The translations under genes and the position numbers were made by a program. A stretch of 35,764 bases of DNA from a virus, in the IMG/VR virus record IMGVR_UViG_3300005532_000155, positions 1-35,764 of that record; one strand, given 5' to 3'. The notes below the pieces were generated by a model that saw only the letters and a list, made by a program, of their open reading frames with translations, made no database searches and was not told the origin of the DNA. Numbering within the stretch: position 1 is the first letter of the stretch; each line of letters starts with the position of its first letter. Of the stretch, positions 14,066-22,575 are shown piece by piece.

Positions 14066-14412
14066 GCCCGCTTGAAACGATTTTGGCGGTGACGGCGCTG
14101 GTCGGCTTCCTTCTGACCTGCCTGACGTTCATCGCCGGCGTCTGGAAGCTGAGCTGGGCGGTGAGAGGCTGGGTGGAGGCGCAGCAGATTCACGCGCAGA
14201 ACACGAGAGAGGTGACGGGAATCCTTCGCGACTTCGTGGAGGTCCAGAAGGACGCGAACCGCCAGCTGCATGCGAGCGTGCTGAGTCTGAACGAGCGGCT
14301 GGAGCGTTTTGACTCGGAGCGCGAGGACCTGCACCGCGCGGTCCGAGCCGTCAACAGAAAGCTCGTCTATCTCGAGGGTGAAAATGCCGAGGTCCAAAGA
14401 CACGCTACGTGA
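14062..14412 (+). CDS. Membrane-anchored coiled-coil protein (Rz-like or terminase-associated)
   Basis: The 116-residue product has one N-terminal membrane helix (about residues 8-30) and then a long coiled coil (residues about 38-108). This is the topology of an inner-membrane spanin (Rz), and the neighbouring exported proteins could be partners. It begins at ATG 14062 overlapping the previous stop and overlaps the next gene by 29 bp. Other anchored coiled-coil phage proteins have the same shape, so the lysis role is inferred. Confidence 0.55.
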   Translation: MSPLETILAVTALVGFLLTCLTFIAGVWKLSWAVRGWVEAQQIHAQNTREVTGILRDFVEVQKDANRQLHASVLSLNERLERFDSEREDLHRAVRAVNRKLVYLEGENAEVQRHAT

Positions 14413-14692
14413 AGTGATACGCGGAGAGATTCTTCGCCAGGCGGTGGAGTTCTATCCGAAGTGGGTGACGCGCAGGTCGCTCCTGAACCTTCTCGACATG
14501 GCGGGCTACCCGGTGCTCGAGGAAGACCTGGACTTCCACCTCGAGTACCTCAACGGAAAAAACCTGCTGGAACTCAGGATTGACGATGCCGGCGTCGGCA
14601 GGCCGAAGACAATCTCGATGGTGCGGATCACGACCACCGGCATCGACGTGCTGGACAACCGCCGGCGAGGCGAACTCGGCGTGAGGCTTTAA
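14384..14692 (+). CDS. Winged-helix protein next to terminase
   Basis: The 102-residue product looks like a winged helix: helix-turn-helix at about residues 27-62 (VTRRSLLNLLDMAGYPVLEE, FHLEYLNGKNLLEL), then a wing with GRPKTISMVRITTTG. It is placed like Mu gp26, just upstream of the small terminase. GAGGGTG precedes ATG 14384. It may assist DNA packaging or regulate the late operon. Confidence 0.6.
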   Translation: MPRSKDTLREVIRGEILRQAVEFYPKWVTRRSLLNLLDMAGYPVLEEDLDFHLEYLNGKNLLELRIDDAGVGRPKTISMVRITTTGIDVLDNRRRGELGVRL

Positions 14693-14695
14693 TGC

Positions 14696-15289
14696 ATGGC
14701 GCGCTCACAGCAAACGCGGGTCGAGGAGCTGGACAGGACCAAGCCCGGCCTCCGGCAGTTCATAGACCTCTGCCTGGACGGCATGAAGCCCCTCGAGCAT
14801 ATCCACGAAGAGGTCGAGAAGAAATTCGGCGAGCGGATTGCCGTCTCAACCCTCTCGAGCTACAAGCAGCGGCGATGGCTGCAGCAGAAGCGGCGCGTGC
14901 AGGAGATCAAGGCGCACGCGCAGGCGATCCTGGAGCTGCTGGCCGGCGGGCGCGCGATTTCCGACATTCAGCAGGCGCTGCTCTTCGAGCGCGTGCAGAG
15001 CGCCATGGACGCCGGCGCGGAACTTGATCCGCACTTTCTGATGGCGGAGCAGCGGAAGTGGGCGCAGATCGAGCTGAAGCGCGCGGAGGTCGAGCAGGCC
15101 AAGGCGGCGCTCGAGCTGAAGCTCGAAGAAGTGAAGCGGCAGCGCGAACGCGAGCGGCGCGAAGTGGAGGAAGCTGTTGAATACGCAAAAGACCCGCGCG
15201 AGATTATCGCGCGAATCCGCGAAATCTACGGCATCGCTGGCCGGAGCGGTGAAGCTGCTGCCGTACCAGCTGGCGTGGATCAACGATGA
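14696..15289 (+). CDS. Terminase small subunit (Mu gp27-like, DUF3486-type)
   Basis: The 197-residue product has an N-terminal HTH (VEKKFGERIAVSTLSSYKQR), a helical core, and a long charged coiled coil (residues about 115-165), matching the plan of Mu gp27-type small terminases. It would recognise the packaging site in headful packaging of the transposed genome. It sits directly upstream of the large subunit, with which it overlaps by 113 bp. Confidence 0.75.
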   Translation: MARSQQTRVEELDRTKPGLRQFIDLCLDGMKPLEHIHEEVEKKFGERIAVSTLSSYKQRRWLQQKRRVQEIKAHAQAILELLAGGRAISDIQQALLFERVQSAMDAGAELDPHFLMAEQRKWAQIELKRAEVEQAKAALELKLEEVKRQRERERREVEEAVEYAKDPREIIARIREIYGIAGRSGEAAAVPAGVDQR

Positions 15290-16586
15290 CGCTCGGATGA
15301 AGATCGTGGTGAAGGGACGGCAAACCGGATACAGCTTTGCGGCAACGCTGCGCGCTGTCCTCAACTGCCTGGAGCGCCGGCTGACCTGGATTTTCCTCTC
15401 GAAGGGCGAGAGGCAATCCCGGCTGCTGATGGAAAAGGTGGCGGACCACGCGCGCGCAATCGGAGCAGCGCTGGAATTTCACGACTCGGAATTTATGGAA
15501 GGGACTCTGATCAAGCAGCTTGAAGCGCGGTTCCCGAACGGCTCGGTGATCTACGGGCTGCCCGCCAACCCTGACACGGCGCGCGGCTACACGGGCAATG
15601 TGACGCTGGACGAATTTGCGTTTCACCAGGATGCCGCGAAGGTTTATTCCGCGCTGTTCCCGACCATCACGCGCGGCTTCGGGATCGAAATTATCTCGAC
15701 TCCGGCGGGCCAGCAGGGCAAGTACTTCGAAATTGCGAAGAGCGCCGGGCTGGTGGACGGCTACCCGCGCGAGGCAGGATCGCCATGGAGCGCGCACCGT
15801 GTGGACATCTTCGAGGCCGTGCGCCAGGGCCTGGCGGAGCAGGCGGGGATGAGCGGCGATCAGATGATCGCCCAGCTGCGCGCCGGCTGCGAGGACGAAG
15901 AAGCGTGGCTGCAGGAATACTGCTGCCAGTTCCTCTCTGATGCGGCGAACTACATCCCGATGGAGATGATTTTCAGCTGCGTCAGCGAGCAGGCCTCGAC
16001 CGAATGGCCGATTGAAGATCTGCGCGGCAAGGAGTGGTATCTCGGGATTGACATCGGGCGGAAGCGCGACCTGACGATTGCCTGGGCGTTTGAGAAGCTC
16101 GGCGACACGCTCTGGAGCCGCAAGCTGCTGGCGATGTCACGCGTGCCGTTTGAAGAGCAGGAAAAGGCGATTGCCGATATGCTGGAAGCCGGACCGCGGC
16201 GCTGCTCGATTGATCAGTCGGGGCTTGGCATGATGCTTGCCGAGCGCCTGGCGCGGCGCTACCCGATGGTCGAGCCGGTGCAGTTTACGGCGCAGGTGAA
16301 AGAGCGCCTGGCGCCGCTGGTGAAGGCAGCGTTTGAGAATCGCACGGTGCGCATTCCCGACAACCGCGAGATTCGCGGAGACATCAATGCTGTCAAGCGG
16401 TTTGTGACGCCCGCGGGAAACATCCGCTTTGACGCTGAGCACACGGACAAGGGGCACGCGGACCGCTTCTGGGCGCTGGCGCTCGCGCTCGATGCGGCCT
16501 CGCAGCCGGCGCACCACATGACCGACGCTTTCCTGGCCGGCGAGCCGCGCGCAGCGGAATTTGAGCTTGAGCCGATGGCGATCTGA
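15177..16586 (+). CDS. terL: Terminase large subunit (Mu gp28-like)
   Basis: The 469-residue motor has a Walker A variant (KGRQTGYS, residues 46-53) and a Walker B LDEFAF (D145, E146). A C-terminal RNase H-like nuclease carries D292 (GIDIGRKRDL), D346 (CSIDQS) and D429 (GHADRFWA). It cuts and pumps DNA into the prohead. The TTG at 15177 has GGAGGAA 5-6 nt upstream and is used here, giving an unusually long overlap with the small subunit. A GTG near 15249, at VKLLPYQ, is an alternative that would still keep the whole ATPase domain. Confidence 0.9.
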   Translation: MNTQKTRARLSRESAKSTASLAGAVKLLPYQLAWINDDARMKIVVKGRQTGYSFAATLRAVLNCLERRLTWIFLSKGERQSRLLMEKVADHARAIGAALEFHDSEFMEGTLIKQLEARFPNGSVIYGLPANPDTARGYTGNVTLDEFAFHQDAAKVYSALFPTITRGFGIEIISTPAGQQGKYFEIAKSAGLVDGYPREAGSPWSAHRVDIFEAVRQGLAEQAGMSGDQMIAQLRAGCEDEEAWLQEYCCQFLSDAANYIPMEMIFSCVSEQASTEWPIEDLRGKEWYLGIDIGRKRDLTIAWAFEKLGDTLWSRKLLAMSRVPFEEQEKAIADMLEAGPRRCSIDQSGLGMMLAERLARRYPMVEPVQFTAQVKERLAPLVKAAFENRTVRIPDNREIRGDINAVKRFVTPAGNIRFDAEHTDKGHADRFWALALALDAASQPAHHMTDAFLAGEPRAAEFELEPMAI

Positions 16587-19500
16587 TGGCCTGGAGAGAC
16601 ACAATCCGAAGGATGCTGCACGGAACGAACGGTACGGCGCTCGCCGAGCCTGACTTTGCCGAGCGCGGCGTAGACACCTCCGAATTTGTCGGGCCGGCGG
16701 GGATGCCGCAGAAGCCGGTCCCGAAGCCAAAGGAACAGGCGCAGACGAAGCTGGAAGTTGATGAGAGCGTGCAGGGGCTTCCGGGTACGGCAAACCTGGC
16801 GGGTTTTGTCCAGGACATCGGCGAATACGATTCAAAGCTGATCGGCCTGGGCGCGATCCGAATCTATCAGAAGATGCGCCGCAACGACCCGACCGTGGCG
16901 GCGCTTGAGCTTGCCCGCACGCTGCCGATCCGCGCCGCGGACTGGGACATCGTGCCGGGCATCGACCAGACGCAGCCTGGCTACGCGCTCGCGAAAGAAA
17001 TTGCGGACATGGCGCGGGAGAACTTCTTCGGCGGCCTTGAGCGCACCACCGCGGCAGGCGAAAAGCGGACACAGACATTCGAGAGCGTGATTGAGAACGC
17101 GCTGCTTTCGGTGCTCGGCTGCGCTGCGCACGAGGACATCTGGGAAGTCGATAAGGACAAGGGGCGCGTCAGGCTGGCGAGGCTCGCGCCGCGGCTGCCC
17201 GACACCTTCTATCAGTTCGTCACGGAACCGGACGGCGAGACGCTTTACGAGCTGATTCAGTTTGGTTATCGCGGCCCCGCCATCGAGCTGCTGCCCATCA
17301 AGGCCAGCAAGCTGGCGTACTTTGTGCTAAACCGCGAGGGCGCGAACTTCTACGGCCGCTCGATTTTCCGCCCGTGCTACACCCCCTGGTACTTCAAGCA
17401 GCACCTGATGAAGATCGAGGCGGTGGCCGTCGAACGCAACGGCCTGGGCATCCCAACGATTGAGCTTGGCCCGAACGCGAGCGACGACGACAAGCGCGCA
17501 GCCTGGGACTACGCTTCGAAGCTCTCGACGAACGAACGCTCCGCAATGGTGCTCCCGAACGGATTCACGTTCGCGCTGACCGGCATTAAGGGGCGCGTGC
17601 TTTCGGCCCGGGAGGCCATTCAATACTACGACCAGCAAATCCTGATCGCGGGGCTTTCCTCCTGGCTGCTGCTGGGCCAGACATCCACCGGAACGCGTGC
17701 GGTCGGCAGCGTGCAGAAGGATTTCTTCCTGCTGGCTGAGGAAGCGTTTGCGCAGATGGTCGCGGATACGATCACCACGACCAGCCTGCGCCGCCTGGTG
17801 GATTTCAATTATCGCGCCAAGCCCGGCGAGGTGCTGCCCTATCCGAAGCTGGTGTGCAGCGATATCCGCATGGTGGAGCTTGAAACCGTGCTCAACGCAG
17901 TGCGCGAACTCGCCGCGCAGGACGTGGACATGCTGCGGCCGACGCCGGAGCGAGACGACGCCGTCGCGGAGATGCTGGGTCTGCCGAAGCTCTCGAAGGG
18001 CGAGCGCGGACCGCGCCTTGCGCCCATTGTCACGCGGCAGAACCTGGCCAACGAAGTCGTGGAGGGAACCGGGGAGCACATCTCACCGGCAACGCCCAAG
18101 GGCGGCGAGAAGCGCACCGATGTGGTAGTGAAGGAAACCTCGAGCGACGGAAGCAAGCGGAAAGAGGACGTCAAACTTTCAGAGGGCGGACCTCACCCGA
18201 CGGTGTACTTCATCCGGCACGCGCACACGGCGCTGAACAAGGACACCGACCCGGCGGACGAGAAGCTGAAGGGTCAGACCGACGTGCCGCCGGACGCCGA
18301 GGGCCTCGAACAGGCCCGGCGCGACGCAGAACAGTTCCGCGGCAAGAAGGTCGACGATATCTTCACAAGCCCGCTGAGCCGCGCGCGGGCGCTGGCCGAT
18401 GCCATCGCCACGGTGACCGGAGCCGCCGTCCATGACGATCCCGACCTGCTGCCGTGGGATTACCACAAGCTGGTCGGCATGACGCGCAAGGCCGCAGAGC
18501 CGCTGCTTGACGAGGCGCGGGCCCATCCGGATTCTGACCTTGTCGGCGAACCCTATGCCGATTACCTCGAGCGGTGGAAGCGGGGCGTGCAGCACGCCAT
18601 CAGCCACGCAAAGGCCGAGGGCAGAAGCGTCGCGGTGGTTACGCACTCGCCCAACCTGAAGGACCTTGATTACGCGCTCGGGCGCGGCCCTGCGGGCGCC
18701 GACGAGGCCCCGGAAACTGGAGGCGTCGTGAGCGTGAGGCTTGATGACAGGGTCCCGGCCGACCCGACCATCGGCCACTGGGTGACGATTAACGGGAACC
18801 ACGTCTTTATTGACGAATCCGGCTCAGTGCTCAAGGGGCCTCGGGAACTCGTCGGCAAGAGGTTCGGTGATGAACCGATTGTAAGAGGAACGGCGGATGC
18901 TGTTGCGGACCGCCTGCGCGGGATGGGATACGACACCCGAGTGCAGCACTCCGGCAGCGCCTACGGTCCCAGCTCGTACGTCTATTTCAGGCGGGCGGAC
19001 CAGAAGGGCGTTGAATACTACGCCAGGATCAGCACGCACGACCACAACCCGCGCGGGATAGAAAACGGTGAAGTTGGCTCCTACCACCCTTATCACAACA
19101 CTGCGGAGGAGATCGCCAACGATGCGCACGCGACGGCGTCAAGGTATGAGGATGCGAAGGCGCGCGCCAGGACGAGGGCCGAGGCGGAGTCCATAAGAAG
19201 GTCGAGGCTGACTCCCGAGGAGCGGGCGCGCGAGGACAGAATGGGCCGCCAGCGGCAGTACATCCAGACGATCAAGAATCCTTCCAAGAGAGCTGCGGCG
19301 ATTCGAGATTTTGAAGCGCGGTGGGGAGAGAAATTTGCAGAGGGCGGCCAAACCCACCGCGACGCTGCATCGACCTGCGTAAGCTGTGTATCTCAGCAGC
19401 CGGAGCGCGTCGCTGCTGGCCATGTGCCTGAGGATAAGGCCGCCCGCATCGATGATACCGTTTTCCTCGCCGATGTCAAGAGGCCCCGGACGCTGCAGAG

Positions 19501-20359
19501 TCCGTTCTGGCGCGAGGGCCACGATCCGTCGCTTCGGCTGGTGCATCCGCACGAGATGCACGTCGACTTCCCCGCGCACCAGGCGAAGATGGACGCCGCC
19601 GAGCTGAAGGTGAAGCACATCCTGCTGCGCGCACGGCGCAAACTGCTGCGCGACGCTGCAGCGCGCGGCGCTGACATTCTACAGCGCGGAGCAAGCGTCA
19701 CAAGCCTTACCGTGGCTCCGCCCATTGAAGTGAAGCCTGAGATCGAGCCGCTGCTCGCTGCAATCTATCAATACGCGCGCGAGGAGTTCAGAAACGAGCA
19801 CAACCGCCTGGCGGCGTCCGCTCCGGTGGCGCTGGCTGAGGACAGCCGGCCGGCATCCGATCGGCCGGACCCCAGCCCGCTGCTGGCCGAGATCGCGCTC
19901 GACCGCTACGCGGGAGAGATCGCGAACGGGGTGCGGCGCGTGGTCAATAACATCCGCACCGGAGCCGTAACGATCGCGGATCTGCCGCGCAACCCGGATG
20001 GCAGCTACGATCTGACCGGCCTCAGCAAAAACGAGCTTGCGGACCTGATCTGGGAAGAGGCCCAGCAGCAGCAGTCGGGCATCCCGGCCATCAGTCCAAA
20101 CCTTGAGGACAATATCGCCGCCGGAGCGGTGCGCGACGCCTTCCGGCGCGGCCGCAGCCAGGAGGCGCAGCAGATCATTGAAGCGCTCGAGCGCGCCGGC
20201 GCGAAGGTGCAGATCATCCGGGTCGCGATGCTCGACAAGAACGTCTGCGGGCCGTGCGAAGCCGCCGACGGCAAGCCGTGGCCGCTCGACGTGCCCGTGA
20301 GCGTGATCTGCGAGGGCGGCGACCTGTGCCGCTGCGAACCCGTGGAAGTGAGGGACTGA
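16586..20359 (+). CDS. Portal - histidine phosphatase - MuF head protein fusion
   Basis: One uninterrupted 1257-residue frame. Residues about 60-480 are a DUF935/Mu gp29-type portal. Residues about 540-725 form a histidine-phosphatase (phosphoglycerate mutase-like) domain: RHAH with catalytic H545, SPLSRAR (595-601), and the second histidine in VVTHS (H687). A strand-rich segment GHWVTINGNHVFID (730-743) and a basic helical stretch follow. The C-terminal 270 residues resemble Mu F/gp30-type minor head proteins and end in a zinc-like cluster (CGPC at 1221-1224, CRC at 1248-1250). In Mu, portal and F are separate genes of about 500 and 430 residues. The product should form the portal ring at the capsid vertex. 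The phosphatase part could act on an ejected or encapsidated substrate, or be structural. The start overlaps the terminase stop (TGATG). Confidence 0.85.
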   Translation: MAWRDTIRRMLHGTNGTALAEPDFAERGVDTSEFVGPAGMPQKPVPKPKEQAQTKLEVDESVQGLPGTANLAGFVQDIGEYDSKLIGLGAIRIYQKMRRNDPTVAALELARTLPIRAADWDIVPGIDQTQPGYALAKEIADMARENFFGGLERTTAAGEKRTQTFESVIENALLSVLGCAAHEDIWEVDKDKGRVRLARLAPRLPDTFYQFVTEPDGETLYELIQFGYRGPAIELLPIKASKLAYFVLNREGANFYGRSIFRPCYTPWYFKQHLMKIEAVAVERNGLGIPTIELGPNASDDDKRAAWDYASKLSTNERSAMVLPNGFTFALTGIKGRVLSAREAIQYYDQQILIAGLSSWLLLGQTSTGTRAVGSVQKDFFLLAEEAFAQMVADTITTTSLRRLVDFNYRAKPGEVLPYPKLVCSDIRMVELETVLNAVRELAAQDVDMLRPTPERDDAVAEMLGLPKLSKGERGPRLAPIVTRQNLANEVVEGTGEHISPATPKGGEKRTDVVVKETSSDGSKRKEDVKLSEGGPHPTVYFIRHAHTALNKDTDPADEKLKGQTDVPPDAEGLEQARRDAEQFRGKKVDDIFTSPLSRARALADAIATVTGAAVHDDPDLLPWDYHKLVGMTRKAAEPLLDEARAHPDSDLVGEPYADYLERWKRGVQHAISHAKAEGRSVAVVTHSPNLKDLDYALGRGPAGADEAPETGGVVSVRLDDRVPADPTIGHWVTINGNHVFIDESGSVLKGPRELVGKRFGDEPIVRGTADAVADRLRGMGYDTRVQHSGSAYGPSSYVYFRRADQKGVEYYARISTHDHNPRGIENGEVGSYHPYHNTAEEIANDAHATASRYEDAKARARTRAEAESIRRSRLTPEERAREDRMGRQRQYIQTIKNPSKRAAAIRDFEARWGEKFAEGGQTHRDAASTCVSCVSQQPERVAAGHVPEDKAARIDDTVFLADVKRPRTLQSPFWREGHDPSLRLVHPHEMHVDFPAHQAKMDAAELKVKHILLRARRKLLRDAAARGADILQRGASVTSLTVAPPIEVKPEIEPLLAAIYQYAREEFRNEHNRLAASAPVALAEDSRPASDRPDPSPLLAEIALDRYAGEIANGVRRVVNNIRTGAVTIADLPRNPDGSYDLTGLSKNELADLIWEEAQQQQSGIPAISPNLEDNIAAGAVRDAFRRGRSQEAQQIIEALERAGAKVQIIRVAMLDKNVCGPCEAADGKPWPLDVPVSVICEGGDLCRCEPVEVRD
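18173..19347 (+). repeat. Imperfect direct repeat bounding the phosphatase cassette
   Basis: Bases 18173-18189 (AAACTTTCAGAGGGCGG) and 19331-19347 (AAATTTGCAGAGGGCGG) agree at 15 of 17 positions. Both lie in the same codon phase, encoding KLSEGG (from residue 530) and KFAEGG (from residue 916). The offset is 1158 bp, exactly 386 codons, so the segment between them can be gained or lost without a frameshift. It contains the phosphatase domain. Confidence 0.7.
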
Positions 20360-20377
20360 ATATTGCGAGGTGATACG

Positions 20378-21913
20378 ATGGTGACGAAAAAGGAAGCAGA
20401 CGGCGAGCATCCCAGCTCGCACTACCTTGTGGTTGAAGACCCGGAGAAGCCGACCACCTGGCACCTGAGAGTGAAAGGGACGGACGGCAAGCCGGACCAC
20501 CGCCTGATGGGCGCGGCCTGGGCGGCGCTGCACAAGGGCTACCGAGGGAACAAGTACGAAGGGCCGAACAAGGCAGAAGCGCTGCGCAAGCTGACGGCCA
20601 TGTACCACGCCGAGGGCCTCGACCTGCCCAGCGAGACCTCCAGCGAGGACCCGCGCCAGGTCTTCGAGCTTTCCGACCTTGCCGCGCACGCGCGCATCCC
20701 CATCGCAGTGACGGGAGAATGGGTGAAGAGCGGGAGGAAATTCTCGATCACGCCGAAGCACCTGGCAGAGATCAAGCGGAACTTCGAACGTCGGCAGGTG
20801 CCGATCAATGTGGACTACGACCACGCGAGCGAGCAGCCGGAGGTCGCACTGGGCGGGCCGATCCCGAGCGCCGGCGAGCTGGTGGCCATCGAGGGCCCCG
20901 AGACCTACGTTGACCCGCGCGGAAACACCCGGCAGATTTTGTGGGGCCGGTTCGATCCGACCGACCGGGCCCGAGCGCTGGTGCGAGCGCGGGAATACCG
21001 CTACGTCTCCCCGGCCATTGACTTCAACGCGAAATCGAAGGAAACAGGAGAGCCGCTGGGTGCTGCGCTCACTACCGTGGCCCTGACCAATCGGCCATTC
21101 CTCGAAGAAATGCCGCAGGTGCGGCTGAGCGACCCGGAATTCCAACTGATGGATTCAAACATCGTCCATGTACCCGGAAACATCTCAAGCCCGCAATCGG
21201 CGGGAAAAGGAGGCAAGGTGAAAACCTACAAAGTGAAGAAGCTCGCCGACGGCGAGCACAAGGGCAAGTACGCGGTCTTCGAGGCTGACGGCGGAGAGCC
21301 GCTCGGCCTGGCAGAGGTCGAGCCGGACGAAGACGACAACCAGAAGGCGAGCGAGGCGCTGCTCAGCGAGATCGGCTGCGCCGGACTGAAGCTCTCCGAG
21401 GTCAAAGCACTGGTCGAGCGTGGAGCGGCGGTCAACCACGAGACCAAACTGCTCAGCGAGATCGTTGACGCGAAGGGCAGGATCGAGGTCCGCAAGCTGG
21501 ACGAACTGACCGACAGCGGGAAGGTGAAGCCCAGCGCGACGCGCCGGGCGCTCGAAGCCGAGAAGAAGGCCCAGGATGCCTTCGCCGCGGGCAAGATCAA
21601 GGCCGCAGATCTGCAGGCGGCGACGCGGCTCGCGCTGAGCGATGCAGACGCTTTTGACCGCTTCATCGCCAACGCCGCAGCAGCCGTGCCTCTCGGCGAG
21701 CAGGGAACGGCCGGCGAGAGCGCTTCAGGGGCCGCAAACGCAGCCTGGAGCGAGAAGCTCGAAAAGCGCGCGGCGGAGCTGCTGAATCTGGGCAAGGCCA
21801 AGGACCCGGAGAGGGCGCTGCAACTCGCGGAGTACGAGCTGATCCACACGCCCGATGGCCTCCAGCTCTACGAGATGGCACGCAAGGAAAGGATCGAGGC
21901 CGCAAAGCGCTAA
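20378..21913 (+). CDS. Mu I-like prohead protease with C-terminal scaffold
   Basis: The 511-residue product starts at ATG 20378, with GAGGTGA 5 nt upstream. Residues 10-75 form an N-terminal accessory domain (WHLRVKGTDGKPDHRLMGAA). The protease domain follows, at about residues 95-250, with the Mu I-type INVDYDH motif (D146-H149) and RYVSPAIDFN. From about residue 281 the protein is acidic and helical, as in scaffolds. It should process the prohead and direct capsid assembly. Residues 258-266, MDSNIVHVP, are identical to the start of the major capsid protein. An internal GTG at 21218 probably makes the scaffold alone. Confidence 0.8.
   Translation: MVTKKEADGEHPSSHYLVVEDPEKPTTWHLRVKGTDGKPDHRLMGAAWAALHKGYRGNKYEGPNKAEALRKLTAMYHAEGLDLPSETSSEDPRQVFELSDLAAHARIPIAVTGEWVKSGRKFSITPKHLAEIKRNFERRQVPINVDYDHASEQPEVALGGPIPSAGELVAIEGPETYVDPRGNTRQILWGRFDPTDRARALVRAREYRYVSPAIDFNAKSKETGEPLGAALTTVALTNRPFLEEMPQVRLSDPEFQLMDSNIVHVPGNISSPQSAGKGGKVKTYKVKKLADGEHKGKYAVFEADGGEPLGLAEVEPDEDDNQKASEALLSEIGCAGLKLSEVKALVERGAAVNHETKLLSEIVDAKGRIEVRKLDELTDSGKVKPSATRRALEAEKKAQDAFAAGKIKAADLQAATRLALSDADAFDRFIANAAAAVPLGEQGTAGESASGAANAAWSEKLEKRAAELLNLGKAKDPERALQLAEYELIHTPDGLQLYEMARKERIEAAKR
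21218..21913 (+). CDS. Scaffold protein from internal start (Mu Z-like)
   Basis: Inside the protease gene and in the same frame, AAAGGAGG (about 21206-21213) stands 4-5 nt before GTG 21218, a ribosome site better than those of many whole genes here. The 231-residue product begins MKTYKVKKL, then is acidic and helical (residues about 60-230), typical of scaffolds. In Mu and many phages the scaffold is produced from an internal start of the protease gene, so free scaffold exceeds protease. Confidence 0.65.
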   Translation: MKTYKVKKLADGEHKGKYAVFEADGGEPLGLAEVEPDEDDNQKASEALLSEIGCAGLKLSEVKALVERGAAVNHETKLLSEIVDAKGRIEVRKLDELTDSGKVKPSATRRALEAEKKAQDAFAAGKIKAADLQAATRLALSDADAFDRFIANAAAAVPLGEQGTAGESASGAANAAWSEKLEKRAAELLNLGKAKDPERALQLAEYELIHTPDGLQLYEMARKERIEAAKR

Positions 21914-21967
21914 CGCGCCGGTGGCCTGAAAATCTAATCCCGCCGACTGGCGGAAGGAGAAGAAACG

Positions 21968-22456
21968 ATGGCTGAATTCCAAGGTGAAAGTTACCGTTAC
22001 GCCGGCACCGTGCAGGTCGGCGAGCTGAGCGCGGTGGTGGCGGACAGCACGATCTACGCGGACGGCTTCACGCTGCCTGCCGGAGCAAACGCTGTACCGC
22101 TCGGGATCGTGCAGAAGGGCGTCGTGCCCAAGGGCGGCCCTTCCGACACCTACAGCGCCGGCGTGATCGACGGTATCAGCGGCACGGCCTGGCCTGCCAA
22201 CTCGCTGCCCGCCTCACCGAAGGGCCAGGCGCGCAGCGTGCGGCGGTTCGGACGGAGCGGCTTTATCGCCGCGGCGCCCATCAACCGCGGCGACGCGCTG
22301 GTGATTGCCGACGCCAGCGGACGGCTGGAGAGCGTGACGACACTCGCGCCCTCCGCAGGGACCCTGGTGAACGTGATCGGCTTTGCAGACACGGCGGTGG
22401 CGGCGGCCGGCGAAACCGGCTTCGTCTGGCTGGCGCCGTTCCAGTACAAGGCGTAA
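21968..22456 (+). CDS. Capsid decoration protein (DUF2190-like)
   Basis: The 162-residue product is beta-rich with many Gly/Ala residues and the layout of small capsid cement proteins: a strand-rich core with VQVGELSAVVADSTIYADG and a C-terminal VIGFADTAV segment. It lies between protease/scaffold and major capsid, a usual place for decoration proteins. ATG 21968 follows GGAAGGAGA. Assignment is from size, position and partial pattern. Confidence 0.6.
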   Translation: MAEFQGESYRYAGTVQVGELSAVVADSTIYADGFTLPAGANAVPLGIVQKGVVPKGGPSDTYSAGVIDGISGTAWPANSLPASPKGQARSVRRFGRSGFIAAAPINRGDALVIADASGRLESVTTLAPSAGTLVNVIGFADTAVAAAGETGFVWLAPFQYKA

Positions 22457-22463
22457 CGCGCCG

Positions 22464-22483
22464 CGGGCAGCCGCCCCTGCCCG
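22464..22483 (+). terminator. Hairpin before the major capsid gene
   Basis: A 7-bp stem CGGGCAG/CTGCCCG (22464-22470 and 22477-22483) with a 6-nt loop directly after the decoration gene. No U-tract follows. It may protect mRNA 3' ends or partly uncouple capsid expression. The remaining 22484-22575 shows only the ribosome site GAGGAGG. Confidence 0.3.
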
Positions 22484-22575
22484 TTGATCGAGTCTCAGTG
22501 TTCCGCAAGCGGGCGGCATAACGGAGATGCTGAGCCGGCGGCGGCCATTCCCGCCGCTCGACTACGAGGAGGTCT

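Noticed and set aside
19679-21145. 488-codon open frame on the minus strand
   Set aside because: It is the mirror of the MuF-like and protease coding sequences in GC-rich DNA. No domain or ribosome site supports it, and the plus-strand genes are clear.
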